Assembly: GCF_002356295.1 (NCBI RefSeq)
Contig: NZ_AP018042.1
Location: forward strand, 124,001 to 188,000
Reading direction: 5' to 3'
Length of the DNA: 64,000 bases
Origin: Labilibaculum antarcticum
Lineage (GTDB): Bacteria > Bacteroidota > Bacteroidia > Bacteroidales > Marinifilaceae
The first letter of the stretch is position 1. Every line of letters begins with the position of its first letter. The translations under genes and the position numbers were made by a program. Positions 8,431-18,170 of the stretch are shown here, one piece after another. The notes beneath the pieces were generated by a model. It saw nothing but the letters and a program-made list of their open reading frames with translations. It was not told the DNA's origin and did not search any database.

Positions 8431-11400
8431 CTAAGATGTAGCATCATCATCCTCACGATGCTGCCTAATAAATTCAGATGGAGTTGTATCAAATTGTTTT
8501 CTAAAGCATTCTCTAAAATATTTCATATCATTAAAACCAACCTCGTACACCACATCGGTAACCGATAAGCGATCTAATTTCAATAATTGAGCAGCTCTCT
8601 TTAATCGAATAGTCCTAATAAAGACATTGGCAGTCTGTCCTAGTAAAGCCTTTAATTTCTTATTCAAAATTGATTGACTGATGCCGACTTCCCGTCCTAA
8701 TTGAACCACTGTAAACTCGGGATTACTAATATTTTCTTCTACAACCTTAAGTAATCGTTCAACCAATTTTTCATCAATGGAAGTAAATGTTATTTCTTTT
8801 GGTTCTACCTCAATCTTCTGATTAAAAACTTGCTTTACCATTCTTCGAGCCTCAAGAATCGATTTTATTTGTGCTATTAAGACATCTATATTAAAAGGTT
8901 TAGAAATATAGGCTACAGCCCCTTCAGTAAGTCCGGTTAACTTGTCTTCATCAGCAGATTTTGCAGTTAGAATAACAATTGGAATATGACAAATTTCCTG
9001 ATCCTTCTTAATTAAATTACACATTTCAAAACCATCCATTTCAGGCATCATCACATCACTAATTACAATATCAGGATTAAATTTTTTACAAAGATCTAAT
9101 CCCTCTTTACCGTTATAGCCCTGAATGCAGTTAAACTCCTCTTCTAAATTATTTTTTATTAATGTTTGAACATCATAATTATCTTCTACAATTAGAACAG
9201 TCGATTTCTCTTCATCAAATACTATATTATCGGTTGATGTTAGTTCTCTTCTTTCAATTTGGTAGTCTTTTATGATGATTTGCTTTTCTATTGATTGTTC
9301 CCGAGGTTGATCAGCAAAGTCATCATTCGTAAAATGAAGCTTTCCCTTGCTTAAATAAACTGAGAAAACAGTAGCAATATTGGGATTGCTGGAAACCAAT
9401 ATTTTACCATGATGCAAATTTATTAGATTTTTAGCGAATGCCAGACCAATTCCTGTCCCCGAAACTTTGGATAATTTATGACTGCTTGTTTGATAAAATC
9501 GATCAAAGAGAAAAGGCAATTTATCTTTGTCAATTCCCGGACCATTGTCTTTAATATCGAATCGAACCCACTCTTTTCCATCAATCTCCTCTTCAGAAAC
9601 AATAATTGAAACCTCCCCACCTTGAGGAGTAAATTTAAATGCATTAGAGAGTAAGTTAAAGAGCACCTTCTCTATTTTGTCATAATCAAACCATAATTCA
9701 ACCGTAGGGTATGCATTTATCAATTCGTAGCGAATTCCTTTCGATTGGGCTATCTCATTAAAGGCTTCAAAAACCTCTTTCACCAAATCCATCACATTAC
9801 CTCGTGACACAGCCAATGGCATTTTCCCTTTTTCCAGTTTTCTAAATTCCATTAACTGATTAATCAGACGATTAAGCATCCCAACATTCTTGATCATTAA
9901 AGAATAGTTTCGTTGACGATATTCTTCATCAACCCGATCGCCTTTAGAGATCAATTTTTCCAATGGGCTTTGAATTAAGGTCAATGGTGTTCTAAACTCG
10001 TGTGATATATTGGTAAAAAACTGCAATTTCATTTGAACCAGTTCTTCCATTTTTTCCTGTTCAAAATGGTCCATCATTAGTTTATTTTTCTTGGTAACAT
10101 CAATTACCGAATACCTGCGAAAAAAGACTAATAGTATCGCAAAAATCAGAAAATATAAAAAGAAAGAATAGCCAGTTAACCAAAATGGAGGAACGACCTC
10201 TATGGTCAGTATAGAAGGAATTGTTGTCCATACTCCATCGTTATTTGTAGCCAAAACTTTAAGGGTATATTCACCCGGAGGGATATTTGTGTATTTAGCT
10301 CTTGGTTCAACACTATTCACGGTATTCCAACCACTATCAAAACCCTCCAACCTATACTTATACTTAATTTTCTCAGGTGCCACGTAATGGAGCGCGGTAA
10401 AACCAACTGAAAAACTATTTTCACAATATTTAATAGAAACAGAATCTGTAGATGGCATTTCGTTTTCAAGAAGAACTCTCCCATGATACGTTTTTCCCGT
10501 TAAGATTTGTTCATTTAATATAAACAGCTCCGTAAACTCAACATGAGATGCATATGGATTATCTTCTATTTCTTTTGGAGTAAACACATTAATACCATTT
10601 ACACCACCAAATACCATTTCACCATTAGCTCTTGTATAAGAGGCAAGCTCACTAAATTCATAATCCTGCAATCCATCCGAAATGGTATAATTTCGGATCT
10701 CTTCAGTATCAATATTAAATCTTGTTAATCCTCTGTTTGTTGAAATCCACAAATTTCCTTCCCGATCCTCTTCAATTCCTTTAATAACATCATTTGGCAA
10801 GCCATGCTCCGAGGTATAGGATTTAAACTTAATTTTTCCACCTTTTTCATGTTTCAGCAAACAAAGTCCTCCTCCCATAGTACCAACCCAAACTCTATTC
10901 TTACGATCAAGATGCATGGCCAACACATAATTATGTGTTAACGACTTATCATTTTTCGGATCATTTACCACAGTTAAAAAGAAAGGGGTTGAATTTTCCT
11001 TTTTTCTTTTTTGTAAAATATTTAAGCCCATATCGGTACCTACCAAAATATTTCCATCACCATCCTCAAGTAAACTCCTTACAATATCTGAACATATGGA
11101 ACCTTCGCCATTCGCTGTATAATGATTCAGCACAACAAGCTCATTTTTTACTCCATCGTACTTTGTTTTATACAATCCAGAACCATAGGTACCAAGCCAG
11201 ATATATCCATCGTTATCAACTAATATTGTAAATACCGAATTCTGAACCAAATGAGATAAGGGTTCAATTTCAATGTCACCACTCCCATTCATTTTCGCCA
11301 AACCTAACCTTACGGGATATCCCGCTCCAAATATCACCCTCTCAGTTTCTTCAGGCAAACCTGCAATAGAGTATACATAGTTTTGACCATTTACAACCTC

Positions 11401-12609
11401 TGTTATAGCCTTGTTAATAAAGCCTGTTTCATATTCACCTTTCTTATTTGCCGGCAAACAAGAAATTCCTCCCCCTTCAGTTCCTATCCAAAGATTAGTT
11501 TTCGTGTCTTCATAAATCGCTCGGATTTTATTATACGACAGACTTCCTTTGGCATTTGTCCGACTAATATGATGGAATTTCTTTTCATTTAAGTCAAGGC
11601 AGTTAAGACCTCCTCCATTAGTACCAACCCACAAAAGTCCTGAATTATCTTCATACAAATCGGTTACAATATTAGCACTTAAGCTTTTGGAATGATAAAA
11701 TTCATATTGAAAATGTTTTAAAAACTCTAAGCTCTCCTCATCTTCGTTCCAAGTAAATTGATACAAGCCTTTATTATTTGCTCCAAACACAAAACCTTTA
11801 CTCGTTTTAATACTTGATGGAAAATAGTAATTTGAAATTTTTTTAGGTGTGAATTCCCCCTCTAATTCAGCAATATAATATACACCATCATTACAAGAGA
11901 CAATAAACCCTCTTTCAGTTTCAATAATTGAATGAGCAGTTCTTCCCGACAATTTAGAAATTCTTGCCATTCTTAATTTCAAATCACTGGTTAGGGTTAC
12001 CATATACAATCCCCTATTACTTCCCAGCCAAATTTGCCCTTTTGAATCTTGAAATAACAAATTGACAGAACTCAATGCATAAAATTCATTTGCTCTATCC
12101 GAACTTGCTTCAAAAGTTACATTTTTATCATCTGAAGCATTGTATTTTTTAGTATCAATAATACTCACTCCACTTATCGACGATATCCATAGCATCCCGT
12201 CTGAGTCAATAAGCATTTTGCCCGCCTTCCGATCCAATAAAATACGCTTGCCATTTCTCGCCTGAGGAACTTCATGAAACTCTTCTTTTTTTCTATCGAA
12301 AAACCAAACGCCATTATCTGATGTTCCTATCCAAAAATTACCATTAGGGTCTTCGACCATACAAAAAGGCAAATTGCTGCCAATAGGATGTTCCATTGGT
12401 GTTGTTCTCTGATAAGTAATAAAGTTCAGTCCATCATATCGATTCAAACCATCAACGGTTCCAAACCACATAAATCCTTTAGAATCCTGAAAAATGAAAT
12501 TGATGTCATTTTGGGAAAGACCATCAAGCGTGCTTAATCGTTCAAAATCCGTTTGAGAATAAGAAGTAAAACACACAAATAACAGTAGAGAAGAGAGGAA
12601 TAAACGCAT
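8431..12609 (-). CDS. Hybrid two-component system sensor/regulator (HTCS)
   Basis: A 1392-residue one-protein sensor and transcription factor that senses a glycan fragment in the periplasm and turns on the PUL. Order of domains: signal peptide (1-18); about fourteen reg_prop beta-propeller blades (20-690, recurring LWIGT / MWFGT motifs); Y_Y_Y domain (about 725-805); membrane helix (about 811-831); HisKA with phospho-acceptor His870 (FFTNISHEFRTP); HATPase (about 970-1090, DNGPGID and GTGIGLA); receiver domain with Asp1185 (DIVISDVMMPEMDG); AraC-type helix-turn-helix (about 1290-1385). All catalytic residues are present. It is separately terminated and sits between the GH29 and GH3 genes, the usual PUL arrangement. 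Confidence 0.95.
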   Translation of the reverse strand: MRLFLSSLLLFVCFTSYSQTDFERLSTLDGLSQNDINFIFQDSKGFMWFGTVDGLNRYDGLNFITYQRTTPMEHPIGSNLPFCMVEDPNGNFWIGTSDNGVWFFDRKKEEFHEVPQARNGKRILLDRKAGKMLIDSDGMLWISSISGVSIIDTKKYNASDDKNVTFEASSDRANEFYALSSVNLLFQDSKGQIWLGSNRGLYMVTLTSDLKLRMARISKLSGRTAHSIIETERGFIVSCNDGVYYIAELEGEFTPKKISNYYFPSSIKTSKGFVFGANNKGLYQFTWNEDEESLEFLKHFQYEFYHSKSLSANIVTDLYEDNSGLLWVGTNGGGLNCLDLNEKKFHHISRTNAKGSLSYNKIRAIYEDTKTNLWIGTEGGGISCLPANKKGEYETGFINKAITEVVNGQNYVYSIAGLPEETERVIFGAGYPVRLGLAKMNGSGDIEIEPLSHLVQNSVFTILVDNDGYIWLGTYGSGLYKTKYDGVKNELVVLNHYTANGEGSICSDIVRSLLEDGDGNILVGTDMGLNILQKRKKENSTPFFLTVVNDPKNDKSLTHNYVLAMHLDRKNRVWVGTMGGGLCLLKHEKGGKIKFKSYTSEHGLPNDVIKGIEEDREGNLWISTNRGLTRFNIDTEEIRNYTISDGLQDYEFSELASYTRANGEMVFGGVNGINVFTPKEIEDNPYASHVEFTELFILNEQILTGKTYHGRVLLENEMPSTDSVSIKYCENSFSVGFTALHYVAPEKIKYKYRLEGFDSGWNTVNSVEPRAKYTNIPPGEYTLKVLATNNDGVWTTIPSILTIEVVPPFWLTGYSFFLYFLIFAILLVFFRRYSVIDVTKKNKLMMDHFEQEKMEELVQMKLQFFTNISHEFRTPLTLIQSPLEKLISKGDRVDEEYRQRNYSLMIKNVGMLNRLINQLMEFRKLEKGKMPLAVSRGNVMDLVKEVFEAFNEIAQSKGIRYELINAYPTVELWFDYDKIEKVLFNLLSNAFKFTPQGGEVSIIVSEEEIDGKEWVRFDIKDNGPGIDKDKLPFLFDRFYQTSSHKLSKVSGTGIGLAFAKNLINLHHGKILVSSNPNIATVFSVYLSKGKLHFTNDDFADQPREQSIEKQIIIKDYQIERRELTSTDNIVFDEEKSTVLIVEDNYDVQTLIKNNLEEEFNCIQGYNGKEGLDLCKKFNPDIVISDVMMPEMDGFEMCNLIKKDQEICHIPIVILTAKSADEDKLTGLTEGAVAYISKPFNIDVLIAQIKSILEARRMVKQVFNQKIEVEPKEITFTSIDEKLVERLLKVVEENISNPEFTVVQLGREVGISQSILNKKLKALLGQTANVFIRTIRLKRAAQLLKLDRLSVTDVVYEVGFNDMKYFRECFRKQFDTTPSEFIRQHREDDDATS

Positions 12610-12697
12610 ACCAACTTAATTAGTAACAGATTTTAAATTAGAAAAAACAGGACTAAATTTCGCTGAAATTTCTTTATAACTCCATAATGTATAAAAA

Positions 12698-12732
12698 AAA
12701 ACTTTCCCTGCATAAAATACAGGGAAAAGTTT
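12698..12732 (-). terminator. Terminator of GH3 gene
   Basis: Inverted repeat aaactttccctg / cagggaaaagttt with a single-base bulge and a short loop, 28 bases after the GH3 stop, followed on the minus strand by a U-tract. Confidence 0.75.
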
Positions 12733-12759
12733 AATATTTGAATAATAATTATCCTTAAT

Positions 12760-14955
12760 TTATCTGAGTTCAAAAGTTTCTTCAACCAAATTTATTGAAC
12801 CCAAAGCCTGCTTATTTTTAATTGGAGAAGAACCTCCAATATAAATTTTATAAATCCCTTTTTTAATAGTCTCAGTTCCTTCCTCTGTAATCTGAGCCAT
12901 TTTGTTTGCATCAATTACAAATTCAATTTGCTTAGCTTCCCCTTTTAGCAAGGATATTCTTTGAAAACCAATCAACTTTTTAAAAGGAGCACTAACACCT
13001 GCTCCTGGCTGAGAAAGATACAACTGAACGACCTCATCGGCATCAAAACTACCAACATTTGAAAGTTTAACCTTAACCTTTAAAGAATCATTTCTCTTCA
13101 ATTTTTTAGCACTTAATTCTATATTACTGTACTCAAACTTGGTATAGCTTAAACCAAAGCCAAATGGGAAAAGAGGATCCTCTTTCATAAATTTATATGT
13201 CCGTCCTTCCATACTGTAATCGTCGAAGGGTGGTAACTGCTCCATACTGGCAGGAAAAGTAAGTGGCAATTTTCCTGATGGCGATATTTTACCAAAAACG
13301 ACATTAGCAACTGCAGTTCCTCCATCCTGTCCTGGATACCAAGCCCAAACAATAGCATCAGCTAATTCGGCAACTTCTGGCATAATCATAGGACTTCCTC
13401 CTGTCATCACAACAATAACAGGTTTCTTATTGTTCTTTTTCAATTTACGCAAAAACTCAAGTTGATTTGCAGGTAAAAATGGTTGCAAACGATCACCCAT
13501 TGTTTCTGAGGCGATGGCATCTCCTTCTTCACCTTCCATGGCACTTGAAATTCCCAATACTGCAATTATTGCATCAGCACTTTTCGCTTCTCCGGTTGTC
13601 CAATCAATTGGATTCACATTTTTGCGGTAAGGCAAACAACCCATTTTATAATTAATTGTTGTTCCCGAGCTCACAGCGGCAGTGATTCCTTCCAGAATAT
13701 TCACCAAATGATTACTCATTCCATAGTAATTACCTAACAAAACATCACTATTATTTGCCTGTGGTCCTGTAACGTATAAATTTTTTATTGAAGGAGACAA
13801 AGGCAATGCATTGTTCTTATTGGTTAGCAGAACGATCGATTTTTGTGCAACTTCAAGTGCTAACTGGTTGTGCTCGTCACTGCAAATTACTTCTTCTCCA
13901 ATTTTATTGTATGGATTTTCCTCTTCCGGATCAAAAAAGCCTAACTTAAATTTAGTACTCAACAAAGCGCGTAAGCTCTTATCGATTGTTTCCTCTTTTA
14001 CTAATCCTAAGGCAACAGCTTTTACCAAGTTCGGATATACTCTTCCACAATTTAAATCGACACCACTGTTTATGGCAAGAGCGGCCGATTCAACCGCATT
14101 CGCTGTAACTTTGTGATGCAAATGAAAATCTTCGATGGCGCCACAATCCGATACAACATGACCTTTAAATCCCCATTTATCACGAAGGATTTCCTGTAGC
14201 AACAAGTTACTCCCGCAAGCTGGTTCTCCCAAAACCCGATTGTAAGCTCCCATTACAGATTCTACATTCGCCTCCTTTACTAAAGCCTCAAAAGCTGGCA
14301 AGTAAGTTTCATAAAGATCTTTTTTTGAAACAACGGCATCAAATTCATGACGTAAAGCTTCGGGACCAGAATGTACCGCATAGTGCTTGGCACATGCTGC
14401 TGCTTTTAAATATTTTGGATCATTTCCCTGAAGACCTTTTACAAATGCAACACCAATACGCGAAGTAAGATATGGATCTTCACCATAAGTCTCTTGTCCT
14501 CGGCCCCATCTTGCATCTCTAAAAATATTAATATTGGGTGTCCAAAAGGTTAAACCAGCATATTTTGCTCGATTATCATTTTCAATCGAAATATTGTACT
14601 TCGCTCTGGCCTCGTCAGAGATAGCTGTTGAAACTCTTTGGGCCAAATCAGGATCAAAGGTTGCAGCCAAACCAATTGCCTGCGGAAATACAGTTGCACG
14701 ACCATTACGCGCAACACCGTGCAAACATTCATTCCACCAATTATATCTTGGAATTGATAAGCGTGGAATTGCCTCGCTAACATCTGTTAATTGGGACACT
14801 TTTTCTTCTAGAGTCATTGCATCAATTAATGCATCAATTCGAACTTCTATCGGCAGATCATAGTTGAACCATTCATAATTTTCACTTTGTGCATTCACAA
14901 ATGATAGATTAATACAGCATACGCTTACCAGAAAAAAAAATGCTTTTAATTTCAT
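12760..14955 (-). CDS. GH3 glycoside hydrolase (beta-xylosidase/beta-glucosidase type)
   Basis: A 731-residue periplasmic GH3 exo-glycosidase with signal peptide cleaved after about residue 22 (SFVNAQ). The catalytic (beta/alpha)8 domain covers about residues 35-350; GHVVSDCGA carries the nucleophile Asp270. RYNWWNECLHGVAR (70-83) is typical of the GH3 branch that holds beta-xylosidases and related plant-wall enzymes. The second domain (about 385-600) and a fibronectin-III-like domain (about 635-715, SNVGSFDADEVVQLYL) complete the usual architecture. Exact sugar specificity cannot be decided here. It diverges from the GH2 gene across a 489-base region and has its own terminator. Confidence 0.93.
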   Translation of the reverse strand: MKLKAFFFLVSVCCINLSFVNAQSENYEWFNYDLPIEVRIDALIDAMTLEEKVSQLTDVSEAIPRLSIPRYNWWNECLHGVARNGRATVFPQAIGLAATFDPDLAQRVSTAISDEARAKYNISIENDNRAKYAGLTFWTPNINIFRDARWGRGQETYGEDPYLTSRIGVAFVKGLQGNDPKYLKAAACAKHYAVHSGPEALRHEFDAVVSKKDLYETYLPAFEALVKEANVESVMGAYNRVLGEPACGSNLLLQEILRDKWGFKGHVVSDCGAIEDFHLHHKVTANAVESAALAINSGVDLNCGRVYPNLVKAVALGLVKEETIDKSLRALLSTKFKLGFFDPEEENPYNKIGEEVICSDEHNQLALEVAQKSIVLLTNKNNALPLSPSIKNLYVTGPQANNSDVLLGNYYGMSNHLVNILEGITAAVSSGTTINYKMGCLPYRKNVNPIDWTTGEAKSADAIIAVLGISSAMEGEEGDAIASETMGDRLQPFLPANQLEFLRKLKKNNKKPVIVVMTGGSPMIMPEVAELADAIVWAWYPGQDGGTAVANVVFGKISPSGKLPLTFPASMEQLPPFDDYSMEGRTYKFMKEDPLFPFGFGLSYTKFEYSNIELSAKKLKRNDSLKVKVKLSNVGSFDADEVVQLYLSQPGAGVSAPFKKLIGFQRISLLKGEAKQIEFVIDANKMAQITEEGTETIKKGIYKIYIGGSSPIKNKQALGSINLVEETFELR

Positions 14956-15444
14956 TGTTCTATTTTCAATTTAAATACTACTTCCAATTATTCAACTTTA
15001 AAAAAATGAATTATGGCTAAAACTTTTGACTTCCAAACCTACCATCAAAAGAGAATATCATTAGAGTCAAAATACCTTAAATTAAGGGGGGATATGCTTC
15101 CTGTTTTTCAACAACAACATACAATAAAGTCATAATACACTACTAATCATTCGTTTTTACCTACCTAAACTAATAACGTGCCTATCATTTAAATTAAGGA
15201 TATCCTATAATCATTAAAATTTAAAAGTAATGTTTTGCAAAGGAAATACACCCCTCAGTCAGTTATTAAATGTCCCTGCTTAGTTTGTTTAAGCTCATTT
15301 ATCTTTGTGATAAGAGATATTCAGCATATTCAAAAACTGAGTTACTATGGAAAAAATAAAACCATAGGTTACAACGACCTCTTGAATACAATTGTAAAAA
15401 ACATTGAATTTTCGTCAAAGAGAACAAAATAAAATTACACCCAA
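14956..15444. promoter_or_regulatory. Divergent promoter region between GH3 and GH2
   Basis: This 489-base AT-rich region must hold the promoters of the minus-strand GH3 and plus-strand GH2 genes. A 13-bp palindrome (ccttaaattaagg, 15075-15087) runs into a G6 tract (15086-15091) resembling the G-tract motifs near susC and GH29. TATCTTTG at 15300-15307 fits the Bacteroidetes -7 box (TAnnTTTG), but the nearest TTTG lies only 12 bases upstream, so a full promoter is not proven. A 65-codon open frame at 15235-15432 looks like chance. Confidence 0.4.
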
Positions 15445-17946
15445 ATGGACAACAGAGCATGTAAATCACTCATTTTAAGAAGTATTAGTTTTTCACTATT
15501 GATTGCTTTTCTTTTTTTAAGTACATCTTGTAAAACTACGACGAGCCTGAATGATGAAGATTTTAACAACGACTGGTTATTTCTTAAGGGCAATGTAAGC
15601 GATGCCAAACAATTTGGATTTAACGATTCGGAATGGAGAAAAGTCGATTTACCTCATGATTGGGCCATAGAAGGACCTTTCAGTATTGAAAATAATGCCA
15701 GAACAGGAGGTTTACCCGTTCATGGTACTGGTTGGTATCGAAAACATTTTCAAATTAGTAAAGAAAATTCCGACAAAATTATTTCTGTAGAATTTGATGG
15801 AGCAATGAATAATGCTCACGTTTGGGTTAATGGACATTTTGCAGGCAACAGACCTTATGGTTACATTGGTTTTGAATTTGACATTACCCCATTCATAAAA
15901 TTTGGCGAGCAAAATGTAATTGCGGTTCGCTTAAGTCCCAAAGATCTTTCTGCCCGATGGTATCCAGGTGCAGGGATCTACAGAAATGTGAGAATTAAAA
16001 CCAATTATAAATTACATATCCCTCAATGGGGAACTAAAATTACGACTCAAAATGTTTCTAAATCTCATGCGAAAATAAACTTCACCACTAGTGTTTGCAA
16101 CAAATTTAAGACCCAACAATCTGCAGAATTAGAAACAAGCATCGTAAATTCAGATGGCGAAATTGTTTCTACGATTACTTCTGAGATTATTCTACAGGCA
16201 AACACTACTGGATATGTAGATCAACTAATTGATATAGAAAATCCTAAAATATGGGATATAAAACATCCTAATCTTTACAAGTCATTAAGTAAGATTAGTA
16301 TTCAAGGAAAGATAATTGATAGTTACGAAAGTGAGTTTGGTGTTCGAACTATTAAATTCACGACTGAAAACGGATTCCAATTAAATGGGAAAACAGTAAA
16401 ACTACAAGGTGTTTGTATGCATCACGATTTAGGTCCACTTGGTGCAGCGGTAAATTACAGAGCTACTGAAAGACAAATGCAAATCATGAAGAGTATGGGG
16501 GTGAATGCTTTGCGAACCAGTCACAATCCGCCATCTCCTGAATTGCTCCAAATATGTGATAAACTTGGAATTGTTGTTATTGTAGAAGCATTTGATGAAT
16601 GGAAGCTTGGAAAAGTTATAAATGGATACAATAAATATTTCGATGAATGGCATGAAAAAGATCTTCGGGATATGATTAAAAGAGATCGTAATCATCCTTC
16701 AGTAATTATGTGGAGTATTGGAAATGAAATATTAGAACAATCGAGAAAAGACGGATGGAAAATAGCTAAAGAATTAACGGAAATTTGTCATGAAGAAGAT
16801 TCAACGCGACCAACAACAGCGGGTTTCAACTACTATCCTGCTCCATTTACCAACCAATTGGCAAAATATGTTGATATCGTAGGTATGAACTACTGGCCAC
16901 TAAATTATCAGGAAATTTTAGATGCAAACCCAAATATGATTGTTTATGGATCGGAAACTTCATCGCAAACAAGCAGTCGTGGTGTTTACCATTTCCCAAT
17001 TGAAGCAAATGAACAGCACCAAACCAATCAAGTATCCAGTTACGATGGAACTGTTGGACCTCCTTGGGCCTATGCTCCTGATGTTGAGTTTGAACAACAA
17101 GAAAAAGTGACCCGTTCGCTAGGAGAATTTATGTGGACAGGTTTTGATTATTTAGGCGAACCTACACCTTATGGCGGAAAAGATAATTCTACAAATGGAT
17201 ATTGGAATACTGATTGGCCATCTCGTTCCTCCTATTTTGCACCTGTTGATTTATGCGGATTCCCAAAAGACAGATATTACCTTTATCAAAGTCAGTGGAC
17301 AACAAAACCAATGGTTCATGTTCTGCCACATTGGAATTGGGAAGGTAAAGAAGGCGATACTATTCCTGTTTATTCTTACACCAATTGCGACGAAGTTGAA
17401 CTATTTGTTAATGGTAAATCGTTCGGAAAGAAAATAAAAGGTGTCGATTTAACGCCAATTCCTGCAGAATTTCATTTCTTCCCAAAAGGAATGTATCAAT
17501 CTAAATATCGTTTGTCGTGGGATGTTCCTTACCAAGCTGGTACGCTTAAAGTTGTAGCTTATAAAAACGGTAAAATTGAAGCTGAAAAAACAATTCATAC
17601 CGCAGGAAAAGCTTATCAAATAAAATTAATTCCTGATAGAAAAACGATTAGTGCAGATGGCAAAGATCTATCTTTTATTACTGTACGAGTGGAAGATAAA
17701 GATGGAAACTTATGTCCAAAAGCAAATGATTTAGTGAAATTCTCGATTGAGGGTAAAGGAGAGATTGTTGCTGTTGGTAATGGTGATGCCACCTCAACAA
17801 AAGCATATCAAGCAAAAAAAAGAAATGCTTTCAATGGACTATGTCTGTTAATTGTAAAATCGACAACAATAGCAGGTGAAATTACAATTAACGCTGAAAG
17901 TGATCAGTTAATAACAAATGAAATAAGCATTAGTACAAAAAAATAG
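15445..17946 (+). CDS. GH2 beta-galactosidase-type lipoprotein
   Basis: An 833-residue GH2-family exo-glycosidase, most like beta-galactosidases of PULs. Lipoprotein signal with Cys29 (FLFLSTSCK). Sugar-binding jelly-roll domain about 40-190, Ig-like domain about 190-305, then the TIM barrel about 305-600 with the acid/base Glu428 in SIGNEILEQ and the probable nucleophile Glu504 in VYGSETSS. A C-terminal DUF4982-like and an invasin/Ig-like module (FITVRVEDKDGNLCPKA) follow. It is the only plus-strand gene of the PUL and has a strong terminator at 17979-18019. Linkage specificity is not readable from sequence; both catalytic Glu are present, so it should be active. Confidence 0.93.
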   Translation: MDNRACKSLILRSISFSLLIAFLFLSTSCKTTTSLNDEDFNNDWLFLKGNVSDAKQFGFNDSEWRKVDLPHDWAIEGPFSIENNARTGGLPVHGTGWYRKHFQISKENSDKIISVEFDGAMNNAHVWVNGHFAGNRPYGYIGFEFDITPFIKFGEQNVIAVRLSPKDLSARWYPGAGIYRNVRIKTNYKLHIPQWGTKITTQNVSKSHAKINFTTSVCNKFKTQQSAELETSIVNSDGEIVSTITSEIILQANTTGYVDQLIDIENPKIWDIKHPNLYKSLSKISIQGKIIDSYESEFGVRTIKFTTENGFQLNGKTVKLQGVCMHHDLGPLGAAVNYRATERQMQIMKSMGVNALRTSHNPPSPELLQICDKLGIVVIVEAFDEWKLGKVINGYNKYFDEWHEKDLRDMIKRDRNHPSVIMWSIGNEILEQSRKDGWKIAKELTEICHEEDSTRPTTAGFNYYPAPFTNQLAKYVDIVGMNYWPLNYQEILDANPNMIVYGSETSSQTSSRGVYHFPIEANEQHQTNQVSSYDGTVGPPWAYAPDVEFEQQEKVTRSLGEFMWTGFDYLGEPTPYGGKDNSTNGYWNTDWPSRSSYFAPVDLCGFPKDRYYLYQSQWTTKPMVHVLPHWNWEGKEGDTIPVYSYTNCDEVELFVNGKSFGKKIKGVDLTPIPAEFHFFPKGMYQSKYRLSWDVPYQAGTLKVVAYKNGKIEAEKTIHTAGKAYQIKLIPDRKTISADGKDLSFITVRVEDKDGNLCPKANDLVKFSIEGKGEIVAVGNGDATSTKAYQAKKRNAFNGLCLLIVKSTTIAGEITINAESDQLITNEISISTKK

Positions 17947-17978
17947 TTAGGATTAGATTAGATGTAGTGTGAATGATG

Positions 17979-18019
17979 GCTGTAGCAATTTACCTTTCGA
18001 GGTTTTGCTACAGCTTTTT
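17979..18019 (+). terminator. Terminator of GH2 gene
   Basis: Perfect 10-bp stem gctgtagcaa / ttgctacagc (17979-17988 with 18005-18014) followed by TTTTT on the plus strand, 32 bases after the GH2 stop. Confidence 0.85.
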
Positions 18020-18080
18020 CATTTACTTTATCAAGCCCGAAAAAAGATTTTAAAACTCCACGACAAGCGATTTACAAAAA

Positions 18081-18110
18081 AAAGAGACTGCCTAAATAGA
18101 CAGTCTCTTT
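18081..18110 (-). terminator. Terminator of L-galactose operon
   Basis: Perfect 10-bp stem aaagagactg / cagtctcttt with a 10-base loop, and an A-run at 18075-18083 that gives a U-tract on the minus strand. It ends the seven-gene operon that begins with uxaA. Confidence 0.8.
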
Positions 18111-18170
18111 GATTTCAAATTGTACTAATTAAGATTACACAATCATAAACCAGTAAATTTGGGATTGAAA

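Noticed and set aside
15235-15432. 65-codon frame in the GH3/GH2 intergenic region
   Set aside because: No known family, no signal features, and it lies across the probable GH2 promoter and leader.
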